In this document: in pieces, positions 41,677 through 52,003 of the stretch
Position numbering within the stretch: position 1 is the first letter of the stretch
How the letters are laid out: each line of letters begins with the position of its first letter
NCBI RefSeq assembly: GCF_041053055.1
Contig: NZ_CP163443.1
Span: 6,183,001 to 6,247,000, forward strand
Length of the DNA: 64,000 nucleotides
Direction: 5' to 3'
Source of the DNA: Streptomyces sp. R41
GTDB taxonomy: Bacteria; Actinomycetota; Actinomycetes; Streptomycetales; Streptomycetaceae
Position numbers and translations under genes: made by a program
The notes under the pieces: model-generated
The model's input: only the letters and a program-made list of their open reading frames with translations
Told to the model about the DNA's origin: nothing
Database searches by the model: none

Positions 41677-42876
41677 CTACCGCGCGGGCTCGTCCTGCCG
41701 GTCCCGCCACGGAAGCTCCGCCGTGATCACGGTCGGACCGCCGACCGGCGACTCGATGACGAACAAACCGTCGACCGCGCCGAGCCGGTCCGCGAGCCCC
41801 GCCATCCCGGTACCGCCGTCCAGGCCGGCCCCGCCGCGCCCGTCGTCCGACACCTGTATGAGCAGCCGCTCGTCCGCACGCCACACATCGACCGACGCGG
41901 ACCTCGCCCCGCTGTGCTTGCTCACGTTCTGCAACAGCTCGGAGACGGTGAAGTAGGCGATGCCCTCGATGGCCGCGGCGGGTCTGGTCTCCAGTTCGGC
42001 CGTCACCTTCACCGGCACGGTGCACCGCGAGGCGACCGCCGACAGCGCCGCGTCCAGACCCCGGTCGGTGAGCACCGCGGGGTGGATGCCGCGGGCCAGG
42101 TCGCGCAGCTCCTGCAACGCGAGCTTCACCTCGCCGTGCGCCTCGTCGACCATGGCCGCCGCCGCGTCCGGATCCTCCAGGAGCTTCTCCTTGGCCAGGC
42201 CGAGCCCCATCGCGAGGTTGACAAGGCGGGCCTGCGCCCCGTCGTGCAGATCGCGCTCGATGCGCCGCAGGTCGGCGGCGGCCGTGTCGACCACGACCCC
42301 CCGGTCGGACTCCAGCTCGGCGATCCGCCGCTCCAGTTCGTCGGAGGGCGACAGCAGCCCGCGCACCAGGGCCCGGTCCACGTTCGTCAGCACCCGCGCG
42401 ATGAACGGCAGCACCGGCCACAGCACGAACAGCGACGTGAGCGTGACCGTGAAGGTGGCGATGCCCCACGGCAGCCGGATGAAGTCGTACAGCACCGTCC
42501 GCCAGCCCACCGGGTCCTTCAGGCTCGACCAGAGCCAGCCGAAGAAGCCGGTCCTGTGCACCGGGAGCCGGCTCGGCTCGTCGATCCGCACCCCGAGCAG
42601 CGCCCGCGCCCGTGCCCGCTCGGCCTTGCCCAGCTGACGCGCGCCGCGGAGGCCGCCCGCGAGCAACGGCAGCCCGATGACCGTCACCGCGAGCCCCGCG
42701 CCCGTGAACATCAGCGTCGCGACGTACACGAAGCCGACGATCGCGAGCGGCAGGTTGGCCAGCAGATGCGCGATCTCCTTCCACGTCTGCCGGTCGAAGG
42801 CGAAGCGCGCGGGAGGCAGCCGGTCGCCGTCGGACGTCTCGTCCGACGGACCGGTGATCGTGATGCGTTCGGTCAT
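41677..42876 (-). CDS. Sensor histidine kinase (HisKA_3 type), paralogue 2
   Basis: A 399-residue kinase parallel to its downstream neighbour: TM segments at about 38-75 and 140-160, phosphoacceptor His211 in IERDLHDGAQARLVNLAMGLGLAKEKL, ARGIHPAVLTDRGLDAALSAVASRCTVPV (nearly identical in both), N-box TVSELLQNVSKHS and DDGRGGAGLDGGTGMAGLADRLGAVDG. It lacks the extra membrane loop of paralogue 1. ATG 42876 starts the protein; the 43263 extension is repeat DNA. It is divergent from nuoA. Confidence 0.92.
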   Translation of the reverse strand: MTERITITGPSDETSDGDRLPPARFAFDRQTWKEIAHLLANLPLAIVGFVYVATLMFTGAGLAVTVIGLPLLAGGLRGARQLGKAERARARALLGVRIDEPSRLPVHRTGFFGWLWSSLKDPVGWRTVLYDFIRLPWGIATFTVTLTSLFVLWPVLPFIARVLTNVDRALVRGLLSPSDELERRIAELESDRGVVVDTAAADLRRIERDLHDGAQARLVNLAMGLGLAKEKLLEDPDAAAAMVDEAHGEVKLALQELRDLARGIHPAVLTDRGLDAALSAVASRCTVPVKVTAELETRPAAAIEGIAYFTVSELLQNVSKHSGARSASVDVWRADERLLIQVSDDGRGGAGLDGGTGMAGLADRLGAVDGLFVIESPVGGPTVITAELPWRDRQDEPAR

Positions 42877-42961
42877 ATCCGCTAGCCTGCCCGGCGCCGA
42901 GCCGCCGCGCCATGAGGTGAACCGCCACGATCCACTGGGGAAAACCCCACCCCACAAGGGG

Positions 42962-43150
42962 CGAACCGGACACGTCCACGGGATGGGACTCGGGTACGTC
43001 GACGAGGTGGGACTCGGATACGTGACGGTGTGAGACTCGGATACATGGACGAGGTGCGCTCGGGTACGTCGGCGGGGTGTGATCTGGACACGTTCTCGAC
43101 GTGGGAGTCGTAGTTGTCCACCTGGCGAGACTGGGACGCGTCTGCCATGG
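42962..43150. repeat. ~24-bp imperfect tandem repeats upstream of nuoA
   Basis: About seven units of 23-25 bp with consensus GACTCGGGTACGTCGACGAG plus GTGG (unit starts about 42962, 42987, 43011, 43034, 43058, 43081 and 43105). It fills the divergent region between the kinase gene and nuoA. No ORF is supported. It may bind a regulator or be inert. Confidence 0.75.
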
Positions 43151-43289
43151 TCCATGCGTGACGGGCTGCTTACCGTCTCTTTAGCAGGCCCTAGACTCCC
43201 GTCCGTACAGATCGTCGAACACGGCGCATCACAGAGTGCGCGACGGCGCACTCCGGGGCGCATACGAGGTCAGGGAGCGAGGGGCTGAC

Positions 43290-43682
43290 GTGCCGGAACC
43301 GACCGTCGTCGCGGCGGGCTACTTCCAGTCCTACTCGGTCGTCGGACTGCTCGCCGTCGTGGGCGTGCTCTTCGTGGCCGTCGCCTTCGGGGCCGGCCGC
43401 CTGCTGCGGCCCGTGGTCCCCACCCCCGAGAAACTCATGACGTACGAGTGCGGCGTCGACCCGGTCGGCGAGGGCTGGGCCCACACCCAGGTCCGCTACT
43501 ACGTCTACGCGTTCCTCTATGTGATCTTCGCCGTCGACTCGATCTTCCTCTTCCCCTGGGCGACGGTCTTCGCCGCGCCCGGCTACGGCGCCGCGACGCT
43601 CGTGGAGATGTTCATCTTCCTCGGCTTCCTCGCCGTCGGCCTGCTGTACGCATACAAGAAGGGCGTCCTGACATGGACGTGA
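43290..43682 (+). CDS. nuoA: NADH-quinone oxidoreductase subunit A (second nuo operon)
   Basis: A 130-residue membrane subunit with three helices. The family motif [51 protein letters not shown] is well conserved, including the loop Cys and the acidic residue in TM2. GTG 43290 is preferred, with GAGGGG 9 bases before it; upstream in-frame residues are promoter DNA. It overlaps nuoB by 10 bases and opens a ten-gene operon. Confidence 0.94.
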   Translation: MPEPTVVAAGYFQSYSVVGLLAVVGVLFVAVAFGAGRLLRPVVPTPEKLMTYECGVDPVGEGWAHTQVRYYVYAFLYVIFAVDSIFLFPWATVFAAPGYGAATLVEMFIFLGFLAVGLLYAYKKGVLTWT

Positions 43683-44266
43683 CCCCTGAGCCTGTTCTGC
43701 TTCCGGAGCCCAAGCGTCTCGGCGCGCTGGCCCGGCTGGCCCCCGAGCCGATGAAGGTTGTCCTGAACTGGGGCCGCCGCTACTCGCTCTGGGTCTTCAA
43801 CTTCGGTCTCGCCTGCTGCGCGATCGAGTTCATCGCCGCGTCCATGGCCCGCCACGACTTCATCCGCCTCGGCGTGATCCCGTTCGCGCCGGGCCCCCGC
43901 CAGGCCGACCTGATGGTGGTGTCGGGCACGGTCACGGACAAGATGGCCCCAGCCGTCAAGCGCCTCTACGAACAGATGCCCGAGCCGAAGTACGTCATCT
44001 CCTTCGGCGCCTGCTCCAACTGCGGCGGCCCGTACTGGGACTCGTACTCCGTGACGAAGGGCGTCGACCAGATCATCCCCGTCGACGTGTACGTCCCCGG
44101 CTGCCCGCCCCGTCCCGAAGCCCTGCTCCAGGGCATCCTCAAGCTCCAGGAGAAGATCGCCCGCGAGTCGCTGGGCGAGCGGTACGGGTCCGGGGCGGCG
44201 CGTCCGTCCGCGGCCGCGCTCCAGAGCGGCCTGGTAAAGCCGCCCGTCCCGGGGGAGGACCGATGA
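43673..44266 (+). CDS. nuoB: NADH-quinone oxidoreductase subunit B
   Basis: A 197-residue Fe-S subunit that carries cluster N2 next to the quinone site. All ligand motifs are present: [20 protein letters not shown] and [15 protein letters not shown]. The C-terminal ~30 residues ([20 protein letters not shown]) are an extra tail. It overlaps nuoA by 10 bases and nuoC by 4. Confidence 0.95.
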   Translation: MDVTPEPVLLPEPKRLGALARLAPEPMKVVLNWGRRYSLWVFNFGLACCAIEFIAASMARHDFIRLGVIPFAPGPRQADLMVVSGTVTDKMAPAVKRLYEQMPEPKYVISFGACSNCGGPYWDSYSVTKGVDQIIPVDVYVPGCPPRPEALLQGILKLQEKIARESLGERYGSGAARPSAAALQSGLVKPPVPGEDR

Positions 44267-45669
44267 CCGTCGGCTGGCTCCCCGCCCCTGTCGAGGAACT
44301 CTTCGGCCCCGAGGCCACGGCCGAGGAGTCGTACGAGGTCCTGACGGTCGACGTGCCGCCGACGTCCTGGATCGCCGCCCTGGAGACCGCGCGTGACGCC
44401 CTGGGCTGCACCTACTTCGACTGGTTGAGCGCCGTCGACGAACCCGGCACCGGTTTCCGCGTCGCGGCCCACGTCGTGGCGCTGCCCCCGGCCTCGGTAC
44501 GTCGCCTTCTCGTCCGTACGACGGTCCCGCACGCGACCCCCGTCCTCGCGTCGGCGGTCTCCGTGTACGCCGGCGCCCGCTGGCACGAGCGCGAGACCCA
44601 CGAGATGTTCGGCGTGAACTTCGAGGGCCACCCGGGCCTCGACCCCTTGCTGCTGCCGGAGGGCTTCGAAGGCCACCCCCTCCGCAAGGACTTCGTCCTG
44701 GCCGCCCGCGTCGTCAAGGCCTGGCCCGGCGCCAAGGAGCCCGGCGAGTCCGAGCACGGCGGCCCGAAGCGCCGCCAGATGCTCCCGCCCGGCGTCCCCG
44801 ACCCCAACGAGTGGGGCCCCCTCAAGGGCCAGCTCCCACCGGCTCCGGCCCGCCCCGCCCGCGGCACCGCCCGCGCCACCGGCGAACGTCCCGTACGCAG
44901 GGCCCGCACGGCGGGGGAGGGCTCGGCGAGCCAGGCTGCCGCCGGGGGTGCGGGTGCCGCGGGTGCCGGTGCGGGTGCCGGTGCCGCCGGGGAGGTCACG
45001 GCGCCGCCGCGCCGTGCGCGCAGCGCGAGTCAGGGGTCGGCCAGCCAGCAGACCGCGGCTCCGGCTCCGGACCAGCAGGCCCAGGCCGCCGACCAGCAGG
45101 ACGCCGCTTCGGCACCGGCATCCGCCGAGCCGACCGCTCCCGCCCCCGACCAGTCGGCGGCGACGTCCACCCCTGCGGCCCCGCAATCGACACCCCCGGC
45201 CGGGCCGCGCCGCGCACGCAGCGCGAGCCAGGGCTCGGCGACACAACGGGCAGAGGCCACCGAGCGGACGCCGCCCACCGAGCGGACGCCGCCCACCGAG
45301 CCGACGGCTCCCGCCACCCCGCCGAGGCCCACCGCACCGCGCAGCGCGGACGCCCCGTGGCACCACGCCCGGCCCGCTTTCGACGCGCCGGAGCCGGAGC
45401 GACGCTCTGAGGGCACCTCGGAACCCGAGGCCGGCCCGGTAGCGGACGTTGTCCCGGAAGCCGGTGCCGCGCCGGAACCGGACGCTGTCCCGAAAGCCGA
45501 TGCCGCGCCGCACCCGGACGCTGTCGCGGAACCCGGCGCAGCTCCGAAACCCGAGGCTGCCCCGGAACCTCCGGCCGCGCCCGACGCTGAGCCTGCTCCT
45601 GACCCCACCCCCGAGTCCGGGTCCGAGTCCGAACCCGAATCCGAAGATCCCTCCGGAGGCCCGCAGTGA
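44263..45669 (+). CDS. nuoC: NADH-quinone oxidoreductase subunit C with ~270-residue low-complexity tail
   Basis: 468 residues. The first ~195 are a NuoC domain: [62 protein letters not shown]. The rest is Pro/Ala/Glu-rich, with three copies of RRAR(S/T)A(S/G)xGSA(S/T)Q at about 213, 245 and 323. The tail is not NuoD. Such tails are absent from ordinary NuoC (~200 residues). It overlaps nuoB and nuoH by 4 bases each. nuoD, E, F and G, which follow nuoC in standard operons, are missing. Confidence 0.93.
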   Translation: MTVGWLPAPVEELFGPEATAEESYEVLTVDVPPTSWIAALETARDALGCTYFDWLSAVDEPGTGFRVAAHVVALPPASVRRLLVRTTVPHATPVLASAVSVYAGARWHERETHEMFGVNFEGHPGLDPLLLPEGFEGHPLRKDFVLAARVVKAWPGAKEPGESEHGGPKRRQMLPPGVPDPNEWGPLKGQLPPAPARPARGTARATGERPVRRARTAGEGSASQAAAGGAGAAGAGAGAGAAGEVTAPPRRARSASQGSASQQTAAPAPDQQAQAADQQDAASAPASAEPTAPAPDQSAATSTPAAPQSTPPAGPRRARSASQGSATQRAEATERTPPTERTPPTEPTAPATPPRPTAPRSADAPWHHARPAFDAPEPERRSEGTSEPEAGPVADVVPEAGAAPEPDAVPKADAAPHPDAVAEPGAAPKPEAAPEPPAAPDAEPAPDPTPESGSESEPESEDPSGGPQ

Positions 45670-46634
45670 ACGACGCTCTCGACGTCGCCCTGCGACTCCT
45701 CGTCGTGTTCGTCGTGTTCCTGACGTTCCCCCTGATCGTCGGTCAGACCGAGCACAAGGTGATGGCCCACATGCAGGGCCGCCTCGGCCCGATGTACGCG
45801 GGCGGCTTTCACGGCTGGGCCCAGCTGGTCGCGGACGGCGTGAAGTTCGCGCAGAAGGAAGACGTCGTCCCCACGGGCGCGGACCGCCGTATCTTCCAGC
45901 TCGCCCCCGCCGTAGCCCTTCTCCCTTACCTCCTTGTCCTCCTCGCCATCCCCATCGGCCCGGGCGAGGGCGCGGTCGGCGAGGTCGTCGACGCGGGCAT
46001 CTTCTTCGTGCTCGCCGTGATGGGCGTGGGCGTCCTCGGCTCGCTCATGGCGGGCTGGGCCTCGGCCAACAAGTTCTCCCTCCTCGGCGGCCTCCGCACC
46101 GCCGCCCAGCTCCTCGCGTACGAACTCCCGATGCTGCTGACCGCCGCCTCGGTGGCCATGGCAGCCGGGACCGTCTCGCTCCCCGGCATCGTCGACGCCT
46201 TCCGGTGGTGGTGGCTGCCCTGGCAGATCGTCGGCGCGATCGTCTTCTTCGTGGCCGGGCTCGCCGAACTCCAGCGCCCGCCCTTCGACATGCCCGTCGC
46301 CGACTCCGAGATCATCTTCGGCGCGTACACCGAGTACACGGGCCTGCGTTTCGCACTCTTCCTCCTCGCCGAGTACGCCGGAATCGTCGTTCTGTGCGGC
46401 CTGACCACCGTCCTCTTCCTGGGCGGCTGGCACGGCCCCTGGGGCGCGGACGGCCTCGGCTGGGTCTGGACCCTCCTGAAGGCCGCGATCCTCGCCTTCG
46501 TCGTGATCTGGCTGCGTGTCACCTATCCCCGCCTGCGCGAGGACCAGCTCCAGAAACTCTCCTGGACCCTCCTCGTCCCCCTTTCCCTCGCCCAGATCGC
46601 CCTCACCGGCATCGTCAAGGTGGTGATCTCGTAA
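45666..46634 (+). CDS. nuoH: NADH-quinone oxidoreductase subunit H
   Basis: A 322-residue subunit with eight membrane helices linking the quinone pocket to the proton pumps. Motifs: [67 protein letters not shown] and [35 protein letters not shown]. The usual ER(K/R)x start of the quinone-site loop reads TEHKVMA here. GTG 45666 overlaps the nuoC stop. Confidence 0.95.
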   Translation: MNDALDVALRLLVVFVVFLTFPLIVGQTEHKVMAHMQGRLGPMYAGGFHGWAQLVADGVKFAQKEDVVPTGADRRIFQLAPAVALLPYLLVLLAIPIGPGEGAVGEVVDAGIFFVLAVMGVGVLGSLMAGWASANKFSLLGGLRTAAQLLAYELPMLLTAASVAMAAGTVSLPGIVDAFRWWWLPWQIVGAIVFFVAGLAELQRPPFDMPVADSEIIFGAYTEYTGLRFALFLLAEYAGIVVLCGLTTVLFLGGWHGPWGADGLGWVWTLLKAAILAFVVIWLRVTYPRLREDQLQKLSWTLLVPLSLAQIALTGIVKVVIS

Positions 46635-46636
46635 CC

Positions 46637-47362
46637 ATGGCCCCTATTCCTGGCTCCGGCCTCGCCAAGGGCCTGGCCGTCACCCTCCGCACGATGACGA
46701 AGAAGACCGTCACCGCGCAGTACCCGGACGCCCAGCCCGAACTTCCGCCCCGCACCCGGGGCGTCATCGGCCTCTTCGAGGAGAACTGCACGGTCTGCAT
46801 GCTGTGCGCCCGCGAGTGCCCGGACTGGTGCATCTACATCGACTCGCACAAGGAGACCGTCCCGCCCGCCGCCCCCGGCGGCCGCGAGCGCAGCCGCAAC
46901 GTCCTCGACCGCTTCGCCATCGACTTCGCCCTGTGCATGTACTGCGGTATCTGCATCGAGGTCTGTCCTTTCGACGCGCTGTTCTGGTCCCCGGAGTTCG
47001 AGTACGCGGAGACCGACATCCACGAACTCACCCACGAACGCGACAAGCTCCGCGAGTGGATGTGGACCGTCCCGGCCCCGCCCGCCCTCGACCCCGGCGC
47101 CGAGGAACCGAAGGAACTGGCCGCAGCCCGCAAGACCGCCGACAAGCTCGCGGCCGAACAGCTCGCCGCCGAGCAAGCCGAACAGGCAGCGCAAGCCGAA
47201 CAGGCAGCGCAGGCCGCGCCCCCGGCTCCGGCCGACACCGACACCGAGACCCAGGCTCCTGGCCAGGCTTCCGTGCCGGGTGAGTCCCCGGCTGAGGAGA
47301 CCCCCAAGCCCCGGGCCACGGGCAACTCCGAGCCCTCCGACCCGCGGGAGGGCGAGTCGTGA
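46637..47362 (+). CDS. nuoI: NADH-quinone oxidoreductase subunit I (two 4Fe-4S)
   Basis: A 241-residue ferredoxin-like subunit. Two 4Fe-4S motifs ([12 protein letters not shown] and [12 protein letters not shown]) hold N6a and N6b. HERDKLREW follows. The last ~90 residues form an Ala/Glu/Gln coiled-coil-like and Pro-rich tail ([20 protein letters not shown]). It has a 2-base gap from nuoH and a 4-base overlap with nuoJ. With no NuoG upstream, these clusters are the natural electron entry point. Confidence 0.95.
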   Translation: MAPIPGSGLAKGLAVTLRTMTKKTVTAQYPDAQPELPPRTRGVIGLFEENCTVCMLCARECPDWCIYIDSHKETVPPAAPGGRERSRNVLDRFAIDFALCMYCGICIEVCPFDALFWSPEFEYAETDIHELTHERDKLREWMWTVPAPPALDPGAEEPKELAAARKTADKLAAEQLAAEQAEQAAQAEQAAQAAPPAPADTDTETQAPGQASVPGESPAEETPKPRATGNSEPSDPREGES

Positions 47363-48057
47363 GCCTCGCAGCAGCCACGGCCGCCGCGGCGCGGGCCACG
47401 ACCACCGCCGCCGAAAGCCACGGCTTCCTCTCCCCGACCGGCGTCGAGATCGCCTTCCTCCTCGTCGGCCTGGTCACCTTCGGCGCCGCGATCGTCACCG
47501 TCACCACCAAGCAGCTGGTGCACGCCGCCCTGTGGCTGGTGGCCACGCTCGGCGGCCTCGCCGTCGAATACCTCCTGCTCACCGCCGAGTTCATCGCCTG
47601 GGTGCAGGTCCTCATCTACGTCGGTTCCGTCGTCGTCCTCCTCCTGTTCGGTCTGATGCTCACCAAGGCCCCCATCGGTCGCTCCCCGGACGCCGACTCC
47701 GGCAACCGCTGGGCCGCGCTGACCGTGGCCGTCGCCGCTGCCGCCACCCTGGTCTGGGTCGTCGTCGACGCCTTCCGCACGACCTGGGTCGACCTGGACG
47801 GCGCCGCCGCCGGCTCCACCGGGGTGATCGGAGCAAGCCTCTTCCAGAGCTGGGTCCTCCCCTTCGAAGCGCTCTCCGTCCTCCTCCTCGCCGCCCTGGT
47901 CGGCGCGATCGTCCTCTCCCGCAAGGCCGCCGCGGACAAGGCCACACCGGCCCTCCCGACGCCGGGCACGCCGTCGGGCACCCTGCCCCCGAGCCGCACC
48001 GCCGCCGACACGACGGCCCCCGGCGAGCAGCCCCCGGCCAAGGAAGGGACCCGCTGA
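47359..48057 (+). CDS. nuoJ: NADH-quinone oxidoreductase subunit J
   Basis: A 232-residue membrane subunit with five helices: [73 protein letters not shown] contains the pi-bulge TM3 and conserved Tyr/Gly. A Pro/Ala tail ends the protein. GTG 47359 overlaps nuoI. The stop shares a base with the nuoK start (TGATG). Confidence 0.94.
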   Translation: MSLAAATAAAARATTTAAESHGFLSPTGVEIAFLLVGLVTFGAAIVTVTTKQLVHAALWLVATLGGLAVEYLLLTAEFIAWVQVLIYVGSVVVLLLFGLMLTKAPIGRSPDADSGNRWAALTVAVAAAATLVWVVVDAFRTTWVDLDGAAAGSTGVIGASLFQSWVLPFEALSVLLLAALVGAIVLSRKAAADKATPALPTPGTPSGTLPPSRTAADTTAPGEQPPAKEGTR

Positions 48058-48431
48058 TGCACCTCGCCTATCCCGCCGTGCTCTCCGCCCTCCTCTTCTG
48101 CACGGGCCTGTACGGAGTCCTCGCGCGCCGCAACGCGATCCTGGTCCTGATGTCCGTCGAGCTCATGCTCAACGCCGTCAACCTGAACCTCGTCGCCTTC
48201 GACGTCTGGCTCTCCAGGGCCGCCCGCGACACGCTCCACTCCGGCCAGGCGCTGACCCTGTTCACCATCGCCATCGCCGCCGCCGAGATCGGCATCGGCC
48301 TGGCGATCGTCCTCGCCGTGTACCGGGGCCGCGGCACCGCGGACATCGACAAGCTCCGCGACAGCGCCGAGCCGCACGGCCCCGACGAAGCCACCGTCAC
48401 GGCAGACGAGAAGGCTGAGGCCACCGCGTGA
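48057..48431 (+). CDS. nuoK: NADH-quinone oxidoreductase subunit K
   Basis: A 124-residue three-helix subunit: [40 protein letters not shown] carries the conserved TM2 Glu, and [22 protein letters not shown] the TM3 Glu, both proton-path residues. The final ~25 residues are an extra acidic tail. Overlaps nuoL by 4 bases. Confidence 0.95.
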   Translation: MHLAYPAVLSALLFCTGLYGVLARRNAILVLMSVELMLNAVNLNLVAFDVWLSRAARDTLHSGQALTLFTIAIAAAEIGIGLAIVLAVYRGRGTADIDKLRDSAEPHGPDEATVTADEKAEATA

Positions 48432-50419
48432 CCACGACCACCCTCGCCGTCCTCGTCCCCCTCCTTCCGTTCCTGGGCGCCGCGGCCGGACTCCTCCTCG
48501 GCCGCACAGCCCCGGGCTTCGTCCGCCCGCTCGCCGTCCTGCCTCCTCTCGCGTCGCTCGTCCTCGCCGTGCTCGTCGCCGTACGCCAGGGCGGCGAGCA
48601 GGCCATCAATAGCGGCATCGAGCTGACCCCGACCGGCTCGATCCCCATCGAACTCGCCCTGTACATCGACGGCTTCGCCGCCCTCGTCGCCGTGCTGGTC
48701 GCCTTCGTCGCCTCCTGCGTGCAGATCTACTCGACCGGTTACCTCCGCGACGACCCGCGCTACCCCTCGTACGCCGCCCTCGTCTCCCTCTTCACCTCCG
48801 CGATGCTGCTCGTCGTCTACTCCGGCGACCTGATCGTGCTCCTGGTCGGCTGGGAGGTCATGGGCATCTGCTCGTACTTCCTGGTCGGCCACTACTGGGA
48901 GACCCCCGAGGCCCGCGCCGCCTCGATCAAGGCCTTCCTGGTCACCAAGCTCGGCGACGTCCCCTTCCTCATCGGTCTGTTCGCTCTTGCCACCGACGCC
49001 GGGTCCTTCCGCATCACCACGGTCCTCGGCACGGTCACGAGTGGCGGACTGCACCATCCGACGCTGGTCGCGCTGCTGCTCCTCGCCGGTGTGGCGGGCA
49101 AGTCGGCGCAGTTCCCGCTGCACACCTGGCTGCCCGACGCGATGGCGGGTCCCACGCCCGTCTCCGCGCTGATCCACGCCGCGACGATGGTCGCCGCAGG
49201 TGTCTACTTCGTCGCCCGGCTCCTCCCCGTCTTCCAGGCCTCCTGGGCCGCGATGGTCGTCCTCGCCGTCATGGCCGCGATCACGATGGCCGGCTCGGGT
49301 CTCGCCGCGCTCGCCCAGGACGACATCAAGCGCGTCCTCGCGTACTCGACGATCGGTCAGCTCGGCTACATGACCGGCGCCCTCGCCGTCGGCGACCGCG
49401 GTGCCGCCGTCTTCCACCTCCTGTCCCACGGCGCCTTCAAGGCGCTGCTGTTCCTCGCCGCGGGCGTGATCATCCACGCCTCCGGCACCAACTCGCTGGC
49501 CGTCATGTCCCGTATGAAGGACCTGCGCGTCCGCGTCCCCGACGCCTACTGGACGATGACCGTGGCGCTGCTCGCGCTCGCCGCGATCCCGCCGTTCAGC
49601 GGCTTCTTCTCCAAGGAGGCGGTCCTCGGCGCCGCCGAGCACGTCGCCACCGGCCACACCGAGCACGCTCCCGGCGCCGCGGGCTGGATCGTCCTCGTCG
49701 CCGGCCTGATCACCGCCGTACTCACCGCCGCGTATGCCACACGCCTGTGGCTGCTGGCCTTCCGCGGCCGGGGCGCCGAGGCCCCCGACCACGGCAGGCA
49801 GCCGCTCACCATGACGGTCGTCCTGTGGGTGCTCGCCGTCCCGTCGCTCGCCTTCGGCCTGGCGTACGGCCCGCTGCCCGACTGGTTCGACGGCCGCGAC
49901 CTGACGCCGGTCCTCACCACCTCCGTCCTCGGTACGGGGCTCGCTCTGGTCGGCGGACTGGTCACCTACGGTGCCTGGCGGCACACCAGCGCGATGGCAG
50001 CGCGCCTACCGCTGGGTGCGGTCGTGGCCCACCCCGATGCCGACGCCGGAACCGTCGAGGCCGAGGCGATCGCGATGCACGCGCCGACGTTCGGAGACAT
50101 GGCCTCCGCGTCCGACCCGGCGGACCCGGGCCGACTGCTGCTCGGGCCGCTGCACCGCCACGCGGCCGTCGGATTCCACGTCGACGCCGTGTACACGATG
50201 CTCTTCGTCCGCCCGGTGCAGGCCGGAGCCTCACTCGTCCGGTTCCTCGACCGCGAGGTCGTCGACACCTACGTACGCGGTGCGGGTGCCCTACCCCGCT
50301 GGCTCGGCGCGGCCGTACGGCGCGCGCAGACCGGCAATGTGCAGACCTATGTGAGCGCGCTGCTCGCCGGCACCGTCGTCCTGGTGGTCGCCGCCCTCCT
50401 CGTCGCCACGGGAGCGTGA
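48428..50419 (+). CDS. nuoL: NADH-quinone oxidoreductase subunit L
   Basis: A 663-residue antiporter-like subunit with about 16 helices. Core motifs: [33 protein letters not shown] (TM5 Glu), [31 protein letters not shown] (TM7-8) and [28 protein letters not shown]. The C-terminus contains the lateral helix region. Length is normal. GTG start. Confidence 0.95.
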   Translation: MTTTTLAVLVPLLPFLGAAAGLLLGRTAPGFVRPLAVLPPLASLVLAVLVAVRQGGEQAINSGIELTPTGSIPIELALYIDGFAALVAVLVAFVASCVQIYSTGYLRDDPRYPSYAALVSLFTSAMLLVVYSGDLIVLLVGWEVMGICSYFLVGHYWETPEARAASIKAFLVTKLGDVPFLIGLFALATDAGSFRITTVLGTVTSGGLHHPTLVALLLLAGVAGKSAQFPLHTWLPDAMAGPTPVSALIHAATMVAAGVYFVARLLPVFQASWAAMVVLAVMAAITMAGSGLAALAQDDIKRVLAYSTIGQLGYMTGALAVGDRGAAVFHLLSHGAFKALLFLAAGVIIHASGTNSLAVMSRMKDLRVRVPDAYWTMTVALLALAAIPPFSGFFSKEAVLGAAEHVATGHTEHAPGAAGWIVLVAGLITAVLTAAYATRLWLLAFRGRGAEAPDHGRQPLTMTVVLWVLAVPSLAFGLAYGPLPDWFDGRDLTPVLTTSVLGTGLALVGGLVTYGAWRHTSAMAARLPLGAVVAHPDADAGTVEAEAIAMHAPTFGDMASASDPADPGRLLLGPLHRHAAVGFHVDAVYTMLFVRPVQAGASLVRFLDREVVDTYVRGAGALPRWLGAAVRRAQTGNVQTYVSALLAGTVVLVVAALLVATGA

Positions 50420-50425
50420 GCAGGC

Positions 50426-52003
50426 GTGATCGATATCAGTGAATCCGTGATGCAGATCCTTCTGGCATTCATCGTCGTCGGCCCGCTCATCGGGGCGGCC
50501 GCGGCTCTTCTCCCGGCCCCGCCCGGGCTGAAGGGGAAGTCGCCCGAGCAGGCCGTGCTGCGGCACGGCGTGACGGTCACCGGCGCGGTGCTCATCGCCG
50601 CGATCGTCCTCGCGCTCGGCTTCGACCACGACCACCCGTCGAAGATGCAGGCCACGACGGACATCAGCTGGATTCCCGCACTCGACGTGCGGATCCACCT
50701 CGGCATCGACGGCATTTCCCTCCCCCTTCTGGTCCTGACCGCGCTGCTGACCTTCCTCTGCGCGCTGTACTCCTACTTCAAGATGCCCGCGGGCCCGACC
50801 CCGAAGGCGTTCGTCGCGCTGCTGCTCGTCCTTGAGTCCGGCACCCTCGCGACCTTCGCCGTCCTCGATCTGCTGCTGTTCTTCCTCGCGTTCGAGATGG
50901 TGCTCATCCCGATGTACTTCCTCATCGCCCGGTGGGGCGGTGCGGAACGCCAGGCGGCTGCCTGGAAGTTCATCCTCTACACACTGCTCGGTTCGGTCGT
51001 CATGCTGCTGGGCCTGCTCCTGATCGGAATCAAGTCCGGCACATTCGACATGGTGGCACTCGCCACTGACAACGGCCGCGGGCTGACCACATCCGTGCAG
51101 GTCATCGCCGTTTTGGCGATCGGAATCGGACTCGCGGTCAAGACGCCGATGTGGCCGTTGCACAGCTGGCTGCCGGACGCCCACACCGCGGCGCCCACCG
51201 TCGGCTCGGTCCTGCTGGCCGGTGTGCTGCTGAAGATGGGTACGTACGGCTTCGTCCGCATTCTGCTGCCCATCGCGCCGGATGGCATGCACACCTTCGC
51301 CCCCTACCTCGCCGCCTTCGCCGTGGTCGGGATCATCTACGGATCCCTGGCCTGTCTGGCCCTCGCCAAGCAGGGCGCGAAGGGCGATCTCAAGCGGCTC
51401 ATCGCCTATTCGTCCGTCGGACACATGGGCTTCGTGCTGCTCGGCATCGCGACGATGACCCCGACCGGCGTGAACGGCGCGCTGTTCGCCAACATCGCCC
51501 ACGGCCTCATCACCGGCCTCCTCTTCTTCCTCGTCGGGGCGTTGAAGGACCGCACGGGCACGACCGACCTCGACACCCTCGCCGAGGAGTCCGGCGCCGC
51601 CCTCTACGGCAAGGCCCCGCGCCTCGGCGGCCTGCTCGCCTTCGGAGCGGTCGCCTCGCTCGGGCTGCCGGGCCTCGCCGGATTCTGGGGCGAAATGCTG
51701 GCGCTGTTCGGCGCGTTCAACCCCGCCCACGACCTCAGCCGCCCCGCGTATCTGACGTTCATGTCGATCGCCGCCTTCGGCACTCTGCTCACCGCCGCGT
51801 ACATGCTCGTCGTCGTACGCCGCGTCTGCATGGGCGCGACCCCGCAGCAGGGCAGCCCGAAGCTCGCCGATGTCCAGAGCTACGAGTTCGCGGCCTGGAC
51901 GCCGCTCGTCGCCCTCACCGTCCTCGCGGGCCTGTGGCCCAAGGCCCTCCTCGGTCTGACCGATCCGGCCGTACAGCAGCTCCTCGCAGGAGGCACCCGA
52001 TGA
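50426..52003 (+). CDS. nuoM: NADH-quinone oxidoreductase subunit M
   Basis: A 525-residue antiporter-like subunit with 14 helices: FFLAFEMVLIPMYFLIARWGG (key Glu), PLHSWLPDAHTAAPTVGSVLLAGVLLKMGTYGFVRI and AKGDLKRLIAYSSVGHMGFVLLGI. GTG 50426 is 6 bases after nuoL. It overlaps nuoN by 4 bases. Confidence 0.95.
   Translation: MIDISESVMQILLAFIVVGPLIGAAAALLPAPPGLKGKSPEQAVLRHGVTVTGAVLIAAIVLALGFDHDHPSKMQATTDISWIPALDVRIHLGIDGISLPLLVLTALLTFLCALYSYFKMPAGPTPKAFVALLLVLESGTLATFAVLDLLLFFLAFEMVLIPMYFLIARWGGAERQAAAWKFILYTLLGSVVMLLGLLLIGIKSGTFDMVALATDNGRGLTTSVQVIAVLAIGIGLAVKTPMWPLHSWLPDAHTAAPTVGSVLLAGVLLKMGTYGFVRILLPIAPDGMHTFAPYLAAFAVVGIIYGSLACLALAKQGAKGDLKRLIAYSSVGHMGFVLLGIATMTPTGVNGALFANIAHGLITGLLFFLVGALKDRTGTTDLDTLAEESGAALYGKAPRLGGLLAFGAVASLGLPGLAGFWGEMLALFGAFNPAHDLSRPAYLTFMSIAAFGTLLTAAYMLVVVRRVCMGATPQQGSPKLADVQSYEFAAWTPLVALTVLAGLWPKALLGLTDPAVQQLLAGGTR

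Noticed and set aside
48068..49984. A 638-residue minus-strand ORF opposite nuoK/nuoL
   Set aside because: Asp/Glu/Gly/Arg-rich with no motif; antisense to well-supported nuo genes.
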